Shown here: one piece after another, positions 35,546-43,607 of the stretch
How positions within the stretch are numbered: position 1 is the first letter of the stretch
Layout of the letters: each line of letters starts with the position of its first letter
Assembly: GCA_963626555.1 (NCBI GenBank)
Contig: CAVFXQ010000001.1
Span: 60,805 to 124,804 of the forward strand
DNA length: 64,000 nt
DNA from: UBA1181 sp963626555
Lineage (GTDB): Bacteria; Bacteroidota; Bacteroidia; Bacteroidales; Paludibacteraceae
Direction of reading: 5' to 3'
Notes under the pieces: generated by a model
What the model saw: the letters and a program-made list of their open reading frames with translations, nothing else
Told to the model about the DNA's origin: nothing
The model's database searches: none
Position numbers and translations under genes: made by a program

Positions 35546-36679
35546 TCATTTCAATCTTTTCACATAACGAGTTTCAAAATCATCACTATGATGAAGAACT
35601 GCAACTATATCTTCCAAAAGCCAATCTGGGTGGGCAACAGCCTCTTCATAGAAATCACTAATTTCAGCAGGTGCGGAACGACGCACCGAACGTTTATTGA
35701 AATTATAAATTTCCTCATTCTTATAAGACTTAAGTACAGACAATCGTGCATCCAATGCGCTACGACTGTTCTCTTGACTATTCATCCAAACATCAACGTC
35801 TTTCATAGTCTTCAATACCCATTCCAACCCACAAGTTACAGTACCAACCAAAGTATCAGACAATACATACGTAGCATTCGCATCTTCGTACAAGGCCGAC
35901 ATATAGCCCTTTCCTCCCGTCAGATACCAAGTATCTCCAAAACATCCTCCAGCGAATATAGTGGGAGTATGCGACATTTTTGAAGCCTTTAACTTAACAT
36001 CATTATAATTTTTCTCTATCTCATTAAAAATTGAATCTGCAACAACATACCTATCAAAAAAAAGAGAAAAAAATTTCAACCACTCTGCCCTCCCTAATGC
36101 AGTCGTCTCTTTCCATTCCGAACACACAATTGTCGAACAGACATCAACATTGGGTTTTTCTCTTAAATCAGACAAGAAAAGCACCTCCGGAGCGGCTGTC
36201 AACAATCGCTCTACATCCACCTGCATCGAATTGCCTAATTCTACAATTCTACCCGATTTCACCCAACCATACACAGTATCAGAGTATATGTATTCAGCAT
36301 TACATATAGCGCAAAGTGAAGGCAACACCCCCAACAGACGATAAAACTCTAAATGAGTCGTACTATTGGAAGCAAAACGTTTGAGTGGTATTTCTACCAC
36401 AATAGAAGAATCTTCTATAACTTGTTTAATCGAGTCTGCACAACACTGTCTAACCAAATAAAAAACTGTTCCATTATGTTTTTCTTCGTCCGAGAAAACA
36501 TTCAATCTATATCCCCAAGGACAACTGTCCACAGAAAACTTTTCAGCATATTTTAGTTTTATCCCGTTTGCACACGAATCAACCGATAGACCTTTTTCAC
36601 CTTTGTTTTTCGGAGCAATATCCACTGCACACGAAATCAAAGAAAAGAAACCGATAATAACCAAAAAAATTCTTCCCAT
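35546..36679 (-). CDS. Cobalamin/iron-type ABC substrate-binding lipoprotein
   Basis: The 377-aa protein has a lipoprotein signal with LISC (Cys17), then a periplasmic binding protein of the helical-backbone (BtuF/FepB) type. Diagnostic pieces are SNSTTHLEFYRLLG, VELGNSMQVDVERLLTAAPEVLFLSD, EWLKFFSLFF and AGGCFGDTWYLTGGKGYMSALYEDA. It should deliver cobalamin, haem or a siderophore to the adjacent permease. The upstream region is short (about 134 bases to tetR). It contains no cobalamin riboswitch that I can recognise and has a TAAATTTG box at 36696-36703. Confidence 0.85.
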   Translation of the reverse strand: MGRIFLVIIGFFSLISCAVDIAPKNKGEKGLSVDSCANGIKLKYAEKFSVDSCPWGYRLNVFSDEEKHNGTVFYLVRQCCADSIKQVIEDSSIVVEIPLKRFASNSTTHLEFYRLLGVLPSLCAICNAEYIYSDTVYGWVKSGRIVELGNSMQVDVERLLTAAPEVLFLSDLREKPNVDVCSTIVCSEWKETTALGRAEWLKFFSLFFDRYVVADSIFNEIEKNYNDVKLKASKMSHTPTIFAGGCFGDTWYLTGGKGYMSALYEDANATYVLSDTLVGTVTCGLEWVLKTMKDVDVWMNSQENSRSALDARLSVLKSYKNEEIYNFNKRSVRRSAPAEISDFYEEAVAHPDWLLEDIVAVLHHSDDFETRYVKRLK

Positions 36680-36695
36680 CCGACAAACTTTGTTA

Positions 36696-36703
36696 CAAAT
36701 TTA
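36696..36703 (-). promoter_or_regulatory. -7 box of the binding-protein/permease operon
   Basis: The minus strand reads TAAATTTG (TAnnTTTG), 16 bases before the ATG. The promoter faces away from the tetR promoter. Confidence 0.4.
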
Positions 36704-36710
36704 GCAAAAA

Positions 36711-36729
36711 GACCGAATTAATTTCGTTC
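36711..36729. promoter_or_regulatory. Candidate TetR operator (imperfect palindrome)
   Basis: GACCGAATTAATTTCGTTC has 7 of 9 pairs matching around base 36720. It lies between the divergent -7 boxes of the binding-protein operon and tetR and overlaps the probable -33 TTCG of tetR. Size and place suit a TetR-family operator. Confidence 0.35.
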
Positions 36730-36753
36730 AAAACTAATATTAGAATAAATTTG
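36723..36753 (+). promoter_or_regulatory. Promoter of the tetR gene
   Basis: TTCG at 36723-36726, a 19-base spacer, and TAAATTTG at 36746-36753. The ATG is at 36814. Confidence 0.5.
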
Positions 36754-36813
36754 CAAAGAACGAAATACTTAGTTACATATAGGACTTGTGTACAAAATAG
36801 AATAGTCATTACG

Positions 36814-37395
36814 ATGGGAACAGTCAAAACTCGCTCAATATTTATCGACGTCGCACGGAAACTATTTGCAGAAAAAGGTATGGAAAATACGACGATGAAC
36901 GATATAGCCAAAGAAGCACAAAAAGGTCGCCGCACGCTATACACCTATTTCAAAAGCAAAGATGACATTTATTATGCCGTGATTGAAAGCGAACTATTCA
37001 TGCTTGCCCACAAATTACAGAAAGAACTCCAAAAGGAGGCTTCTCCAAAAGAGAAACTGATCAACTACATCTATGCAAGAATGGAAATTTTCCACGAGGC
37101 AGTGATGCGCAACGGAAATCTTCGAGCAAGTTTCTTCCGCAATATTTATGTCGTAGAGAAAAGCCGACACAGATTAGACTTAACTGAAATGAAAATGTTA
37201 GAAGCGATCCTTGTCGAAGGAAATCAGAGTGGAGATTTTGAAGTTAGGAATCCACAACTTGCAGCGAAATTGATTCACTGTGCCTTAAAAGGATGCGAAG
37301 TGCCATTCATACGAGGCGAACTTCGCACTTTCTTCTATCCTGAAAACAAAAAAGGCTTCACAGACTTTCTCTTAAACGGACTGAAACACGCTTAG
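36814..37395 (+). CDS. TetR/AcrR family transcriptional regulator
   Basis: I use the ATG at 36814 (MGTVKTRSIFIDVARKLFAEKG), giving 193 aa. The open frame begins at 36751, inside the probable promoter. The N-terminal helix-turn-helix (about 5-55) shows the TetR pattern FAEKGMENTTMNDIAKEA then GRRTLYTYFKSKDDIYYAV. The remaining residues form the helical ligand-binding and dimer domain. The regulated genes are not known. The divergent ABC operon is the natural candidate, together with autoregulation through the palindrome between them. A hairpin terminator follows. Confidence 0.92.
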   Translation: MGTVKTRSIFIDVARKLFAEKGMENTTMNDIAKEAQKGRRTLYTYFKSKDDIYYAVIESELFMLAHKLQKELQKEASPKEKLINYIYARMEIFHEAVMRNGNLRASFFRNIYVVEKSRHRLDLTEMKMLEAILVEGNQSGDFEVRNPQLAAKLIHCALKGCEVPFIRGELRTFFYPENKKGFTDFLLNGLKHA

Positions 37396-37403
37396 ATCAC
37401 GGC

Positions 37404-37432
37404 AAGGATAATATTGAAAACTATCCTTTTTC
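37404..37432 (+). terminator. Terminator of tetR
   Basis: AAGGATA (37404-37410) pairs with TATCCTT (37422-37428), followed by TTTCGTTTT. Confidence 0.65.
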
Positions 37433-37453
37433 GTTTTCCTCATTTCAATTTTA

Positions 37454-37864
37454 TCACTTATTTTCTTCTACATCAGCGTAGCCGATAGTCTGACCTGAAA
37501 CGGAGTCCTCTTCAAACACAAATTCACGCGCCACATTCACTACCCGACAAGCCTTGACCGTAGTAAATTTACCATTTTTACGAATATCATTTAAGAAAAT
37601 TTTAGCAGTGTTGTCTTGCCCATGCACGGTTCCACGACTTGAAGCAATACCTAAATAGGCAGTATCTCCAACAACCGTTGCGTAGTCTATGAATTGCAAA
37701 GCAGCCAAATTCTTAATAAAAACTTGTTCTGGAGTAAGACTACACTCCTCCACTACATTTTTCTTTGTATGGTCCTTAACAGTAACATGAGAACACGAAA
37801 CAAAAGAAAATATTATTAGAACTGAAGAATAAAACCAAACGAATTTTTTTCTCATATTTTTCAA
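37454..37864 (-). CDS. Small lipoprotein of unknown function
   Basis: The 136-aa product has a hydrophobic signal and lipobox FVSC (Cys24), so the mature protein is a lipid-anchored envelope protein of about 113 aa. The mature sequence (EECSLTPEQVFIKNLAALQFIDYATVVGDTAYLGIASSRG) is neutral and mixed alpha/beta. It contains a second Cys in EECSL and a third in KACRVV, which might form a disulfide. Translation may start at Met1 or Met4. It is transcribed alone, divergent from the next small membrane protein. I do not recognise a family. Confidence 0.65.
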   Translation of the reverse strand: MKNMRKKFVWFYSSVLIIFSFVSCSHVTVKDHTKKNVVEECSLTPEQVFIKNLAALQFIDYATVVGDTAYLGIASSRGTVHGQDNTAKIFLNDIRKNGKFTTVKACRVVNVAREFVFEEDSVSGQTIGYADVEENK

Positions 37865-37905
37865 TTTATTTTTACAGCAAAAATAGTTTTTATCATTTAT
37901 ACAAC

Positions 37906-37913
37906 TATATTTG
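37906..37913 (+). promoter_or_regulatory. -7 box of the 37927 gene
   Basis: TATATTTG matches TAnnTTTG and ends 13 bases before the ATG at 37927, implying a very short leader. No -33 TTG is evident. Confidence 0.4.
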
Positions 37914-37926
37914 CATATCGATAATT

Positions 37927-38364
37927 ATGGCACGTTCGTTGAAAAACATATTATTCGGAGGTTTCACTGCAATGGTTCTAATTGTGGTGATTGCTTGTTT
38001 TGGGCGAATGGCTACGATAACATTTCCTTCAGAGAGCGTAGTAAGTCTTGGAGATAGCGAGATTGCAACACTTTCAGAGGAAGATTTTCAAGGAGGCACA
38101 TTAGAAAAGGAAAGAACATTCTACCATAGCGGCGAACTTTTAATGCCTAACGAGGTTGCGGTTCCCATTTTGGAGAGAAATAATTCAAATAGTTCAAGTA
38201 GTGGATTAGAACAAACGAGCGGAAGAAGTATTTCATATCTTCAAGCTACTATAATCTACGCAGTAGTTAGATTGAAAGAAAGATTCATTCAAGAAAATAG
38301 ACAAAAATCCCATTTAAAACTGATTGGTTATTACATTTATCAGTTGCGCAGAATTATTATTTGA
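37927..38364 (+). CDS. Orphan single-pass membrane protein
   Basis: The 145-aa protein has a short positive N-terminus, MARSLKN, and one membrane helix (about 8-28, LFGGFTAMVLIVVIACFG). An acidic middle (about 38-70) and a Ser/Asn-rich linker (NNSNSSSSG, about 85-93) follow. The C-terminal region is basic and partly amphipathic (VVRLKERFIQENRQKSHLKLIGYYIYQLRRIII). The layout suggests an inner-membrane anchor with an exported domain. I recognise no family, and it could be lineage-restricted. A clear -7 box supports expression. Confidence 0.55.
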   Translation: MARSLKNILFGGFTAMVLIVVIACFGRMATITFPSESVVSLGDSEIATLSEEDFQGGTLEKERTFYHSGELLMPNEVAVPILERNNSNSSSSGLEQTSGRSISYLQATIIYAVVRLKERFIQENRQKSHLKLIGYYIYQLRRIII

Positions 38365-38378
38365 AAATTGACCTTTTT

Positions 38379-38386
38379 TATCTTTG
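38379..38386 (+). promoter_or_regulatory. -7 box of the 38486-nhaD transcript
   Basis: TATCTTTG is an exact TAnnTTTG match, about 100 bases before the ATG at 38486. A hairpin begins at the predicted transcript start. Confidence 0.45.
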
Positions 38387-38396
38387 TCATTTCCAA

Positions 38397-38416
38397 CCCT
38401 CTACATTGTTAGAGGG
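38397..38416 (+). promoter_or_regulatory. Leader hairpin at the predicted 5' end
   Basis: CCCTCTA (38397-38403) pairs perfectly with TAGAGGG (38410-38416) around a 6-base loop. It begins a few bases after the expected transcription start and lacks a T-run, so it looks like a leader structure rather than a terminator. Confidence 0.4.
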
Positions 38417-38485
38417 TCGGTTGAGATTGCTCTAAAAGGAAAAACTTTTCACACACACAAATTTTCAATAATAATTAAAATCAAA

Positions 38486-39028
38486 ATGGAGAATAAAAAT
38501 TTGACTTTTGAAGAATACATTACATCAGATAAAGAGAGAATAGAACAAAAGAAAGTAATTTCTAACGTTGGTATAGCAGCAACCCTGATCGGAGTTGTAT
38601 TGTCAGCATTAACAGCAACTTCGCTTGTGCCAAGTGGGACGCCATCATTGTTGACAGGCTCTGTTGGAATTGTGATTTTAATCATTGGCGTTACGAAACT
38701 ATTGTCAAAAAAGACCGTCTTTGTTGACAAGCAATCACAAGAAGAACTAAAAAACTCCGATATATTTTTTGACACAACAGAATTAGGGAATATCTCACGT
38801 TTGTATGAACAGCGCGACTTCGGTTCTATTGCGAATCTAAAGAGGGGAAACCAGTCGGGCATAGTTTTGCATGTATGTGGTGCAGAAAATGGGAAACTCT
38901 ATTACACACAGCTGATGAAATATGTACCATACCAATATGTACCAGTTTACGACACAGTAAAGCATACAGATGCAAACGAAGTCAATGCCTTGGCAACTCT
39001 TGTCCGCTTGTATTCTGAAAAAGCATAG
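38486..39028 (+). CDS. Two-helix membrane protein of unknown function upstream of nhaD
   Basis: I start at the ATG at 38486 (MENKNLTFEEYITSDKER), giving 180 aa. An open frame from 38384 covers the leader hairpin and is unlikely to be coding. A soluble N-terminal stretch is followed by two closely spaced membrane helices (about 26-44 and 52-70). The C-terminal domain of about 105 residues (FFDTTELGNISRLYEQRDF, GIVLHVCGAENGKLYYTQLMKYVPYQYVPV) is probably cytoplasmic. The family is unknown to me. Its stop is 31 bases before nhaD, so it may be a partner or regulator of the antiporter. Confidence 0.65.
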   Translation: MENKNLTFEEYITSDKERIEQKKVISNVGIAATLIGVVLSALTATSLVPSGTPSLLTGSVGIVILIIGVTKLLSKKTVFVDKQSQEELKNSDIFFDTTELGNISRLYEQRDFGSIANLKRGNQSGIVLHVCGAENGKLYYTQLMKYVPYQYVPVYDTVKHTDANEVNALATLVRLYSEKA

Positions 39029-39059
39029 AAACCTTTTTCTTCTATAAACTCTCTTTTAT

Positions 39060-40457
39060 ATGTTGGTAATAATGATTGTACTGTTCCTACTAGGCTATAC
39101 GGCTATAGCCATGGAACACAAAATAAACATCAACAAAGCGGCATCTGCTTTGATACTTTGTTGTCTTTTGTGGATAGTTTACATTTTTGCAGCGCCAAAT
39201 CTAATCAGCAATTCTGCCGATTTTATGACGTATGCAAGTGAAAACAGCGAGCTCTCAATCAAGGAAAACATATTTAATTATGTCACCAATATTCAGATAA
39301 TTGAACATGTTGGTGATGTTGCGGAGATTCTATTCTTCCTTATGGGGGCTATGACCATCGTTGAACTAATAGATGTTCACGGAGGATTCTCTATTATAAC
39401 AGACCATATTAAAGTAAGCGACAAGCGTAAACTTTTGTGGAAAATCGCATTCATCACTTTCTTCATGTCTGCTGTATTGGACAACCTCACAACATCAATT
39501 GTGATGATAATGATGCTTCGGAAACTCATTAGTGACCAGAAAGACAGATGGGTATACGGATCTATTATAATCATTGCTGCCAATAGTGGAGGCGCATTCT
39601 CCCCCATTGGAGATGTTACAACGATCATGCTTTGGGTGAAAGGCAACATATCAACTGGGGGAATTATTCCAATGTTGATTATTCCAGCCATTGTTTCCGT
39701 TGTTGTTCCCACACTATTTGCATCCCGTCTACTACATCCAAACGATGCAAGAAATTCAACAACGTCACAGGTTGCAGAAGAAACGAACAATGCGCAAAGT
39801 CCTTCTTTTTACATTACGAAATTTGAACAGCGTTGCTTATTTTTCTTAGGTGTAGGAAGTTTGATATTTGTACCAATTTTCAAAACACTCACACATTTAC
39901 CTCCGTTTATAGGAGTTTTATTAGGATTGAGCATAATTTGGTTCTACACTGAATTAATGTATCATCGTAAAAAAGATATGCCAGAAGAGTCAAAAGCAAC
40001 TATTTCTAAAGTTCTCAAGAGAGTTGATATGACGACAATTCTCTTTTTCTTAGGAATATTGATGGCAGTGGCAGCATTGCAATGTGCAGGCATATTAGGA
40101 ATGTTAGCGACAACGTTAGACCATGTATTTGATAAAAATGTTTATATAATCAATGTGATAATTGGACTTTTATCATCTGTTGTTGATAATGTTCCGTTAG
40201 TAGCAGGTACGATGGGAATGTATGACATTGCCGCAACAGGACCATACGCAGTAGATGGAGCGTTTTGGTTGTTTTTAGCCTATTGTGCCGGCGTGGGCGG
40301 TAGCATTCTTATCATTGGGTCCGCTGCGGGTGTTGTAGTGATGGGATTAGAGAAAATCACATTTGGATGGTATTTGAAACATATATCATGGCTTGCATTG
40401 TTAGGATATTTGTGCGGAGCTGCCATCTTTATAGCAACAGAATACTTGATTCATTAA
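39060..40457 (+). CDS. nhaD: NhaD-type Na+/H+ antiporter
   Basis: This 465-aa inner membrane carrier of the ion-transporter superfamily expels Na+ (or Li+) in exchange for H+. Family-like segments are FLMGAMTIVELIDVHGGFSIIT, SAVLDNLTTSIVMIMMLRKL (about 138-158), NSGGAFSPIGDVTTIMLW (about 178-196) and, in the second half, SSVVDNVPLVAG and GGSILIIGSAAGVVVMG. The paired N-T/S and D-N motifs in the two halves match NhaD proteins. Met1 or Met5 can start. The gene ends at a perfect bidirectional hairpin. Confidence 0.93.
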   Translation: MLVIMIVLFLLGYTAIAMEHKININKAASALILCCLLWIVYIFAAPNLISNSADFMTYASENSELSIKENIFNYVTNIQIIEHVGDVAEILFFLMGAMTIVELIDVHGGFSIITDHIKVSDKRKLLWKIAFITFFMSAVLDNLTTSIVMIMMLRKLISDQKDRWVYGSIIIIAANSGGAFSPIGDVTTIMLWVKGNISTGGIIPMLIIPAIVSVVVPTLFASRLLHPNDARNSTTSQVAEETNNAQSPSFYITKFEQRCLFFLGVGSLIFVPIFKTLTHLPPFIGVLLGLSIIWFYTELMYHRKKDMPEESKATISKVLKRVDMTTILFFLGILMAVAALQCAGILGMLATTLDHVFDKNVYIINVIIGLLSSVVDNVPLVAGTMGMYDIAATGPYAVDGAFWLFLAYCAGVGGSILIIGSAAGVVVMGLEKITFGWYLKHISWLALLGYLCGAAIFIATEYLIH

Positions 40458-40503
40458 TCATATATATAGTTTACAATTGCTTCACAGAAATATGCGAAAA
40501 ATG

Positions 40504-40538
40504 GAGGGGTTGGTTGTCGTGATGACAACCAACCCCTC
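40504..40538. terminator. Bidirectional terminator between nhaD and adk
   Basis: GAGGGGTTGGTTGTC and GACAACCAACCCCTC form a perfect 15-base stem with a 5-base loop. AGTTTTATTT follows on the plus strand and CATTTTTCG on the minus strand, so both converging transcripts can end here. Confidence 0.9.
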
Positions 40539-40559
40539 AGTTTTATTTGCACCGAAAAT

Positions 40560-41138
40560 TTATTTTGCTGCATCAATAGCCTTTGAGATAGACTCAAAAA
40601 TTTCATCGATAGAACCAACACCCTTGATATCAACACAAGTTCCCTCTTTCTTATAGAAGTCGATAACAGGAGTAGTTTGCTCGTTGTAAGTCTTGATTCG
40701 CTTTGTGATTGTCTCAAGATTATCATCAGAACGACCAGAAGTTTTTCCTCTTTCCAAAAGACGCTTGATCAACTCGTCTTCATCAACCTGGATATTTAAC
40801 ATTACAGCAACGTCAGTACCCCTTTTGTTCAACATTTTCTTAAGAGCCTCTGCTTGCGCATACGTGCGAGGGAAACCATCAAAAATAACACCAGAAGCAC
40901 CTTTTGCAGAATCCAACTCAGCATCAAGCATGTTGATTATCAACTCGTCAGTAACCAACTTTCCTTCGTCAATAAAAGTCTTGGCTATCTTTCCCAACTC
41001 AGTTTGGTCTTTGATTTGCTTTCTCAAAATGTCGCCTGTTGAAAAATGCTTGTAACCATACTTCTTGATGATGTTCTCACTCTGCGTTCCTTTACCAGAA
41101 CCAGGAGCTCCAAAAATTACTACGTTCTTCATTTTCAA
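40560..41138 (-). CDS. adk: Adenylate kinase
   Basis: Adk balances ATP + AMP with 2 ADP. The 192-aa protein is the short form without the zinc LID insert. Motifs are the P-loop GAPGSGKGTQ (about 10-19), the AMP-binding STGDILRKQI, the GFPRTYAQAEAL segment, and LERGKTSGRSDDN of the short LID. Met1 or Met3 can start. It is the last gene of the tgt-lptF/G-yhhQ-hpt-adk group, 32 bases after hpt, and ends at the shared hairpin with nhaD. Confidence 0.98.
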   Translation of the reverse strand: MKMKNVVIFGAPGSGKGTQSENIIKKYGYKHFSTGDILRKQIKDQTELGKIAKTFIDEGKLVTDELIINMLDAELDSAKGASGVIFDGFPRTYAQAEALKKMLNKRGTDVAVMLNIQVDEDELIKRLLERGKTSGRSDDNLETITKRIKTYNEQTTPVIDFYKKEGTCVDIKGVGSIDEIFESISKAIDAAK

Positions 41139-41170
41139 ACTTATTATCTTTTTTTAGTTATTTCTATTAA

Positions 41171-41704
41171 TTAATGATTATCCTCTACGACATAGAGTCC
41201 AGGAAGATTGCGTCCAAAACCATCATAATCCAATCCGAAACCTACTACATACTTGTTAGGCAAGGGCATACCTAAATATTTGATGTGTACTCTGCCTTGT
41301 AGAACCTCTGGCTTACAAAAAAGACTTGCTATGGCAATAGATTTTGGTTCATATTCTTCCATCTTCTCTAAAATTTTAGACATCGTCATACCAGTATCAA
41401 CAATATCCTCCAAAACAATCACATCTCGACCTTCGATATCATTTTGAATAGGTACTATAGGTTTAAGAACCCCTGTTGAACACATACCTTCATACGAGGC
41501 ATATTTTACAAACTGAACCTCGCAAGAGAAATCCATCTCGCGTAGAAAATCAGAAGCAAAAACAAACGCTCCATTCAACATCACAAGGAAGAGAGGATTC
41601 TTTCCTTGATAATCTCTCTTTACGTCATTAGCCATACGAGTTACAATTCTGTGCAACTCCACTGGAGATAAATACTCGATAAAATTTTTATCTTTTACTT
41701 TCAT
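41171..41704 (-). CDS. hpt: Hypoxanthine phosphoribosyltransferase
   Basis: Hpt salvages hypoxanthine (and often guanine) with PRPP. The 177-aa protein has the PRPP-binding loop VIVLEDIVDTGMTMSKIL (about 95-112). It also has the flexible-loop region FVKYASYEGMCSTG and the purine-contact region KYVVGFGLDYDGFGRNLPGLYVV. Length is typical. The neighbour adk supplies the next step in adenine nucleotide balance, so both belong to nucleotide metabolism in the same operon. Confidence 0.95.
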   Translation of the reverse strand: MKVKDKNFIEYLSPVELHRIVTRMANDVKRDYQGKNPLFLVMLNGAFVFASDFLREMDFSCEVQFVKYASYEGMCSTGVLKPIVPIQNDIEGRDVIVLEDIVDTGMTMSKILEKMEEYEPKSIAIASLFCKPEVLQGRVHIKYLGMPLPNKYVVGFGLDYDGFGRNLPGLYVVEDNH

Positions 41705-41773
41705 CTTTTTATCGAAAACAAAAACAAAGATACGATAAAAAAGTGATTTCTATTACTTGAAATCCACAACATA

Positions 41774-42466
41774 CTAAGCAGTAATCTCTTTAGAATCTAC
41801 TTTCTGATAATACTTTTTCAAAAAATGAATAGCAATATAAGCTAGCGGAGTACCCGTTAAAGCCTCTATAGCCAATTTAGAGAAATATTGCAAAAGAATC
41901 ATCTTAACTAAATCCTCCGCAGGAACTACCCCTAAGAAAGCAATTAAGACAAAAGGTAAAGAGTCAAACACATAACCAACCATTGAACTTCCAATTGTAC
42001 GAACCCAAAGATGTTTTCCTTTCGTCCATTCTTTTATTCTTTCCATAAAATAGGCATTCGAGAGTTCACCACAAAGGAAACCCACCAAGGAAGCGAGTAC
42101 GATACGTGGGACACAAGAAAAAATATGTTCGTATGCAGCTGCCGTATCATTCATATAATCAGGATAAGGGAGATAAACGCCAATCGTCGTACATACAACC
42201 AATAAAATATTGCATGTAAGCGTCAATAGAATAACTTTTCGTGATGTCTTGTATCCCCACACTTCCGTTAGGACATCGCCCAACATATAAGCGAAGGGGA
42301 AGGTGATAGTTCCTGCATCAAAATAAAGCAAATCAAAAATGCCTATCACCTTGACAGCCATCAGGTTAGATACTAAATAAAGAGTTACGAACAAACCAGT
42401 CACCACCATCAGCGGTGTATCGAATGTTCGGTTTTTGAAAGGGTTTTCCGATACCTTGTAATTCAT
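41774..42466 (-). CDS. yhhQ: Queuosine precursor transporter (YhhQ/DUF165 family)
   Basis: The 230-aa integral membrane protein matches the YhhQ (DUF165) family, which imports queuosine precursors such as preQ0 or preQ1. It has about six helices with family marks in the first half (ALMAVKVIGIFDLLYFDAGTITFP-type region, FAYMLGDVLTEVWGYKTSRKVI). In the second half are GFLCGELSNAYFMERIKEWT and GSMVGYVFDSLPFVLIAFLG. tgt, whose enzyme uses preQ1, lies two genes upstream in the same operon, supporting the call. It sits 69 bases ahead of hpt. Confidence 0.93.
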   Translation of the reverse strand: MNYKVSENPFKNRTFDTPLMVVTGLFVTLYLVSNLMAVKVIGIFDLLYFDAGTITFPFAYMLGDVLTEVWGYKTSRKVILLTLTCNILLVVCTTIGVYLPYPDYMNDTAAAYEHIFSCVPRIVLASLVGFLCGELSNAYFMERIKEWTKGKHLWVRTIGSSMVGYVFDSLPFVLIAFLGVVPAEDLVKMILLQYFSKLAIEALTGTPLAYIAIHFLKKYYQKVDSKEITA

Positions 42467-42499
42467 ATTACTATAATATTAAGTTAGAAAATTTCATTT

Positions 42500-43576
42500 C
42501 TATTGTCGTGCTCGCCGGTATAGGTAGATTCCAATTAACAAAAACACAATGTTAGGCAACCAAACAGCCAAAGTCGGCGGAAAAGAACCATTGACTGAAA
42601 ATGTTGACGAAACAGATTCAAATAATATATATGCGCAACTCAACAACAATCCTATACCTAAATTAAGTCCCATTCCACCCTTTATTTTACGAGAAGAAAG
42701 AGAAACACCAATCAACGTAAGAATAAACGAAGCGAAAGCATTTGCGTATCTCTTTGCATATTCAATTTCAAAATTTTGAATATTGCCAATTCCACGAGAC
42801 TTTTGTCTTTCAATATATTCTTTCAACTCAGGCAACGTCATTTGTTCCTGCATACTTGAGAAAACAAAAAAATCATCTGGTATAATATTTAGACGAATTT
42901 CCTTTTGTCCCCCTTTATATACATGCTCAAACAGACCATCGAACTCACGTACCATATAGTCGCAAATTCGCCATTTATCTCCTCCCAACCAGTAGATATA
43001 ACCTGCAGTGGTTCTCTTTTTCAGTGTTTTCCCATCAAAGACATCAATAGAGGCACGTCTTCCACTATGGTCTTGCTTATCATAATAGTCAATAAACAAA
43101 ATCGTGTTTTCAGTTACCTTCATTTGAATCTTAATCGCTTGATCTTTCTTCTTTTTTTTCACATAGACCTCCTGAAAGTCAATACGTTCTTTGTTGGCAG
43201 GAGGTATGACAAAACCGCCCAAAATGAAAGTAATAACAGCAATAACAGCTGCCGCCTCCATATAAGGACGTACAAACCTACTGTATTTCACTCCTGAAGC
43301 AAAAATGGCAATAATCTCTGATTTGTCTGCCATTTTTGAGGTGAAAAAAATAACCGCAATGAAAGTGAATAAGGGGCTAAACAAATTCGCATAATAAGGA
43401 ATGAAATTTAAATAATAGTCGAAAATGATGGCTTTAAGAGGAGCTTGATTCTCCATAAAGTCGTCCAATTTCTCCGTTATATCAAAAACCACTGCGATGC
43501 TGATAATCAACGCAATAGACAAAAAGAATGTTCCGAGGAACTTTTTTATAATATATCGGTCTATTAGTTTAAACAC
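42500..43576 (-). CDS. LptF/LptG family lipopolysaccharide export permease
   Basis: This YjgP/YjgQ-family protein forms part of the LptB2FG transporter that lifts LPS from the inner membrane. I choose the GTG at 43576 (VFKLIDRYIIKKFLGTFFLS), giving 358 aa and the usual N-terminus. Another GTG at 43621 would add 15 unrelated residues and overlap tgt by 14 bases. Six helices are arranged as three near the N-terminus, a periplasmic beta-jellyroll (about 110-250), then three near the C-terminus (FASFILTLIGVSLSSRKIKGGMGLNLGIG). Whether it acts as LptF or LptG cannot be told. It lies in an operon with tgt and yhhQ. Confidence 0.9.
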   Translation of the reverse strand: MFKLIDRYIIKKFLGTFFLSIALIISIAVVFDITEKLDDFMENQAPLKAIIFDYYLNFIPYYANLFSPLFTFIAVIFFTSKMADKSEIIAIFASGVKYSRFVRPYMEAAAVIAVITFILGGFVIPPANKERIDFQEVYVKKKKKDQAIKIQMKVTENTILFIDYYDKQDHSGRRASIDVFDGKTLKKRTTAGYIYWLGGDKWRICDYMVREFDGLFEHVYKGGQKEIRLNIIPDDFFVFSSMQEQMTLPELKEYIERQKSRGIGNIQNFEIEYAKRYANAFASFILTLIGVSLSSRKIKGGMGLNLGIGLLLSCAYILFESVSSTFSVNGSFPPTLAVWLPNIVFLLIGIYLYRRARQ

Positions 43577-43607
43577 AATCCACAATTTTTGATTGATTGG
43601 AGCAAAT

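Noticed and set aside
36680..36813. Possible cobalamin riboswitch upstream of the BtuF-like gene
   Set aside because: The leader before the binding-protein gene is only about 10-20 bases by the -7 box, and no B12-box-like conserved segment is present.
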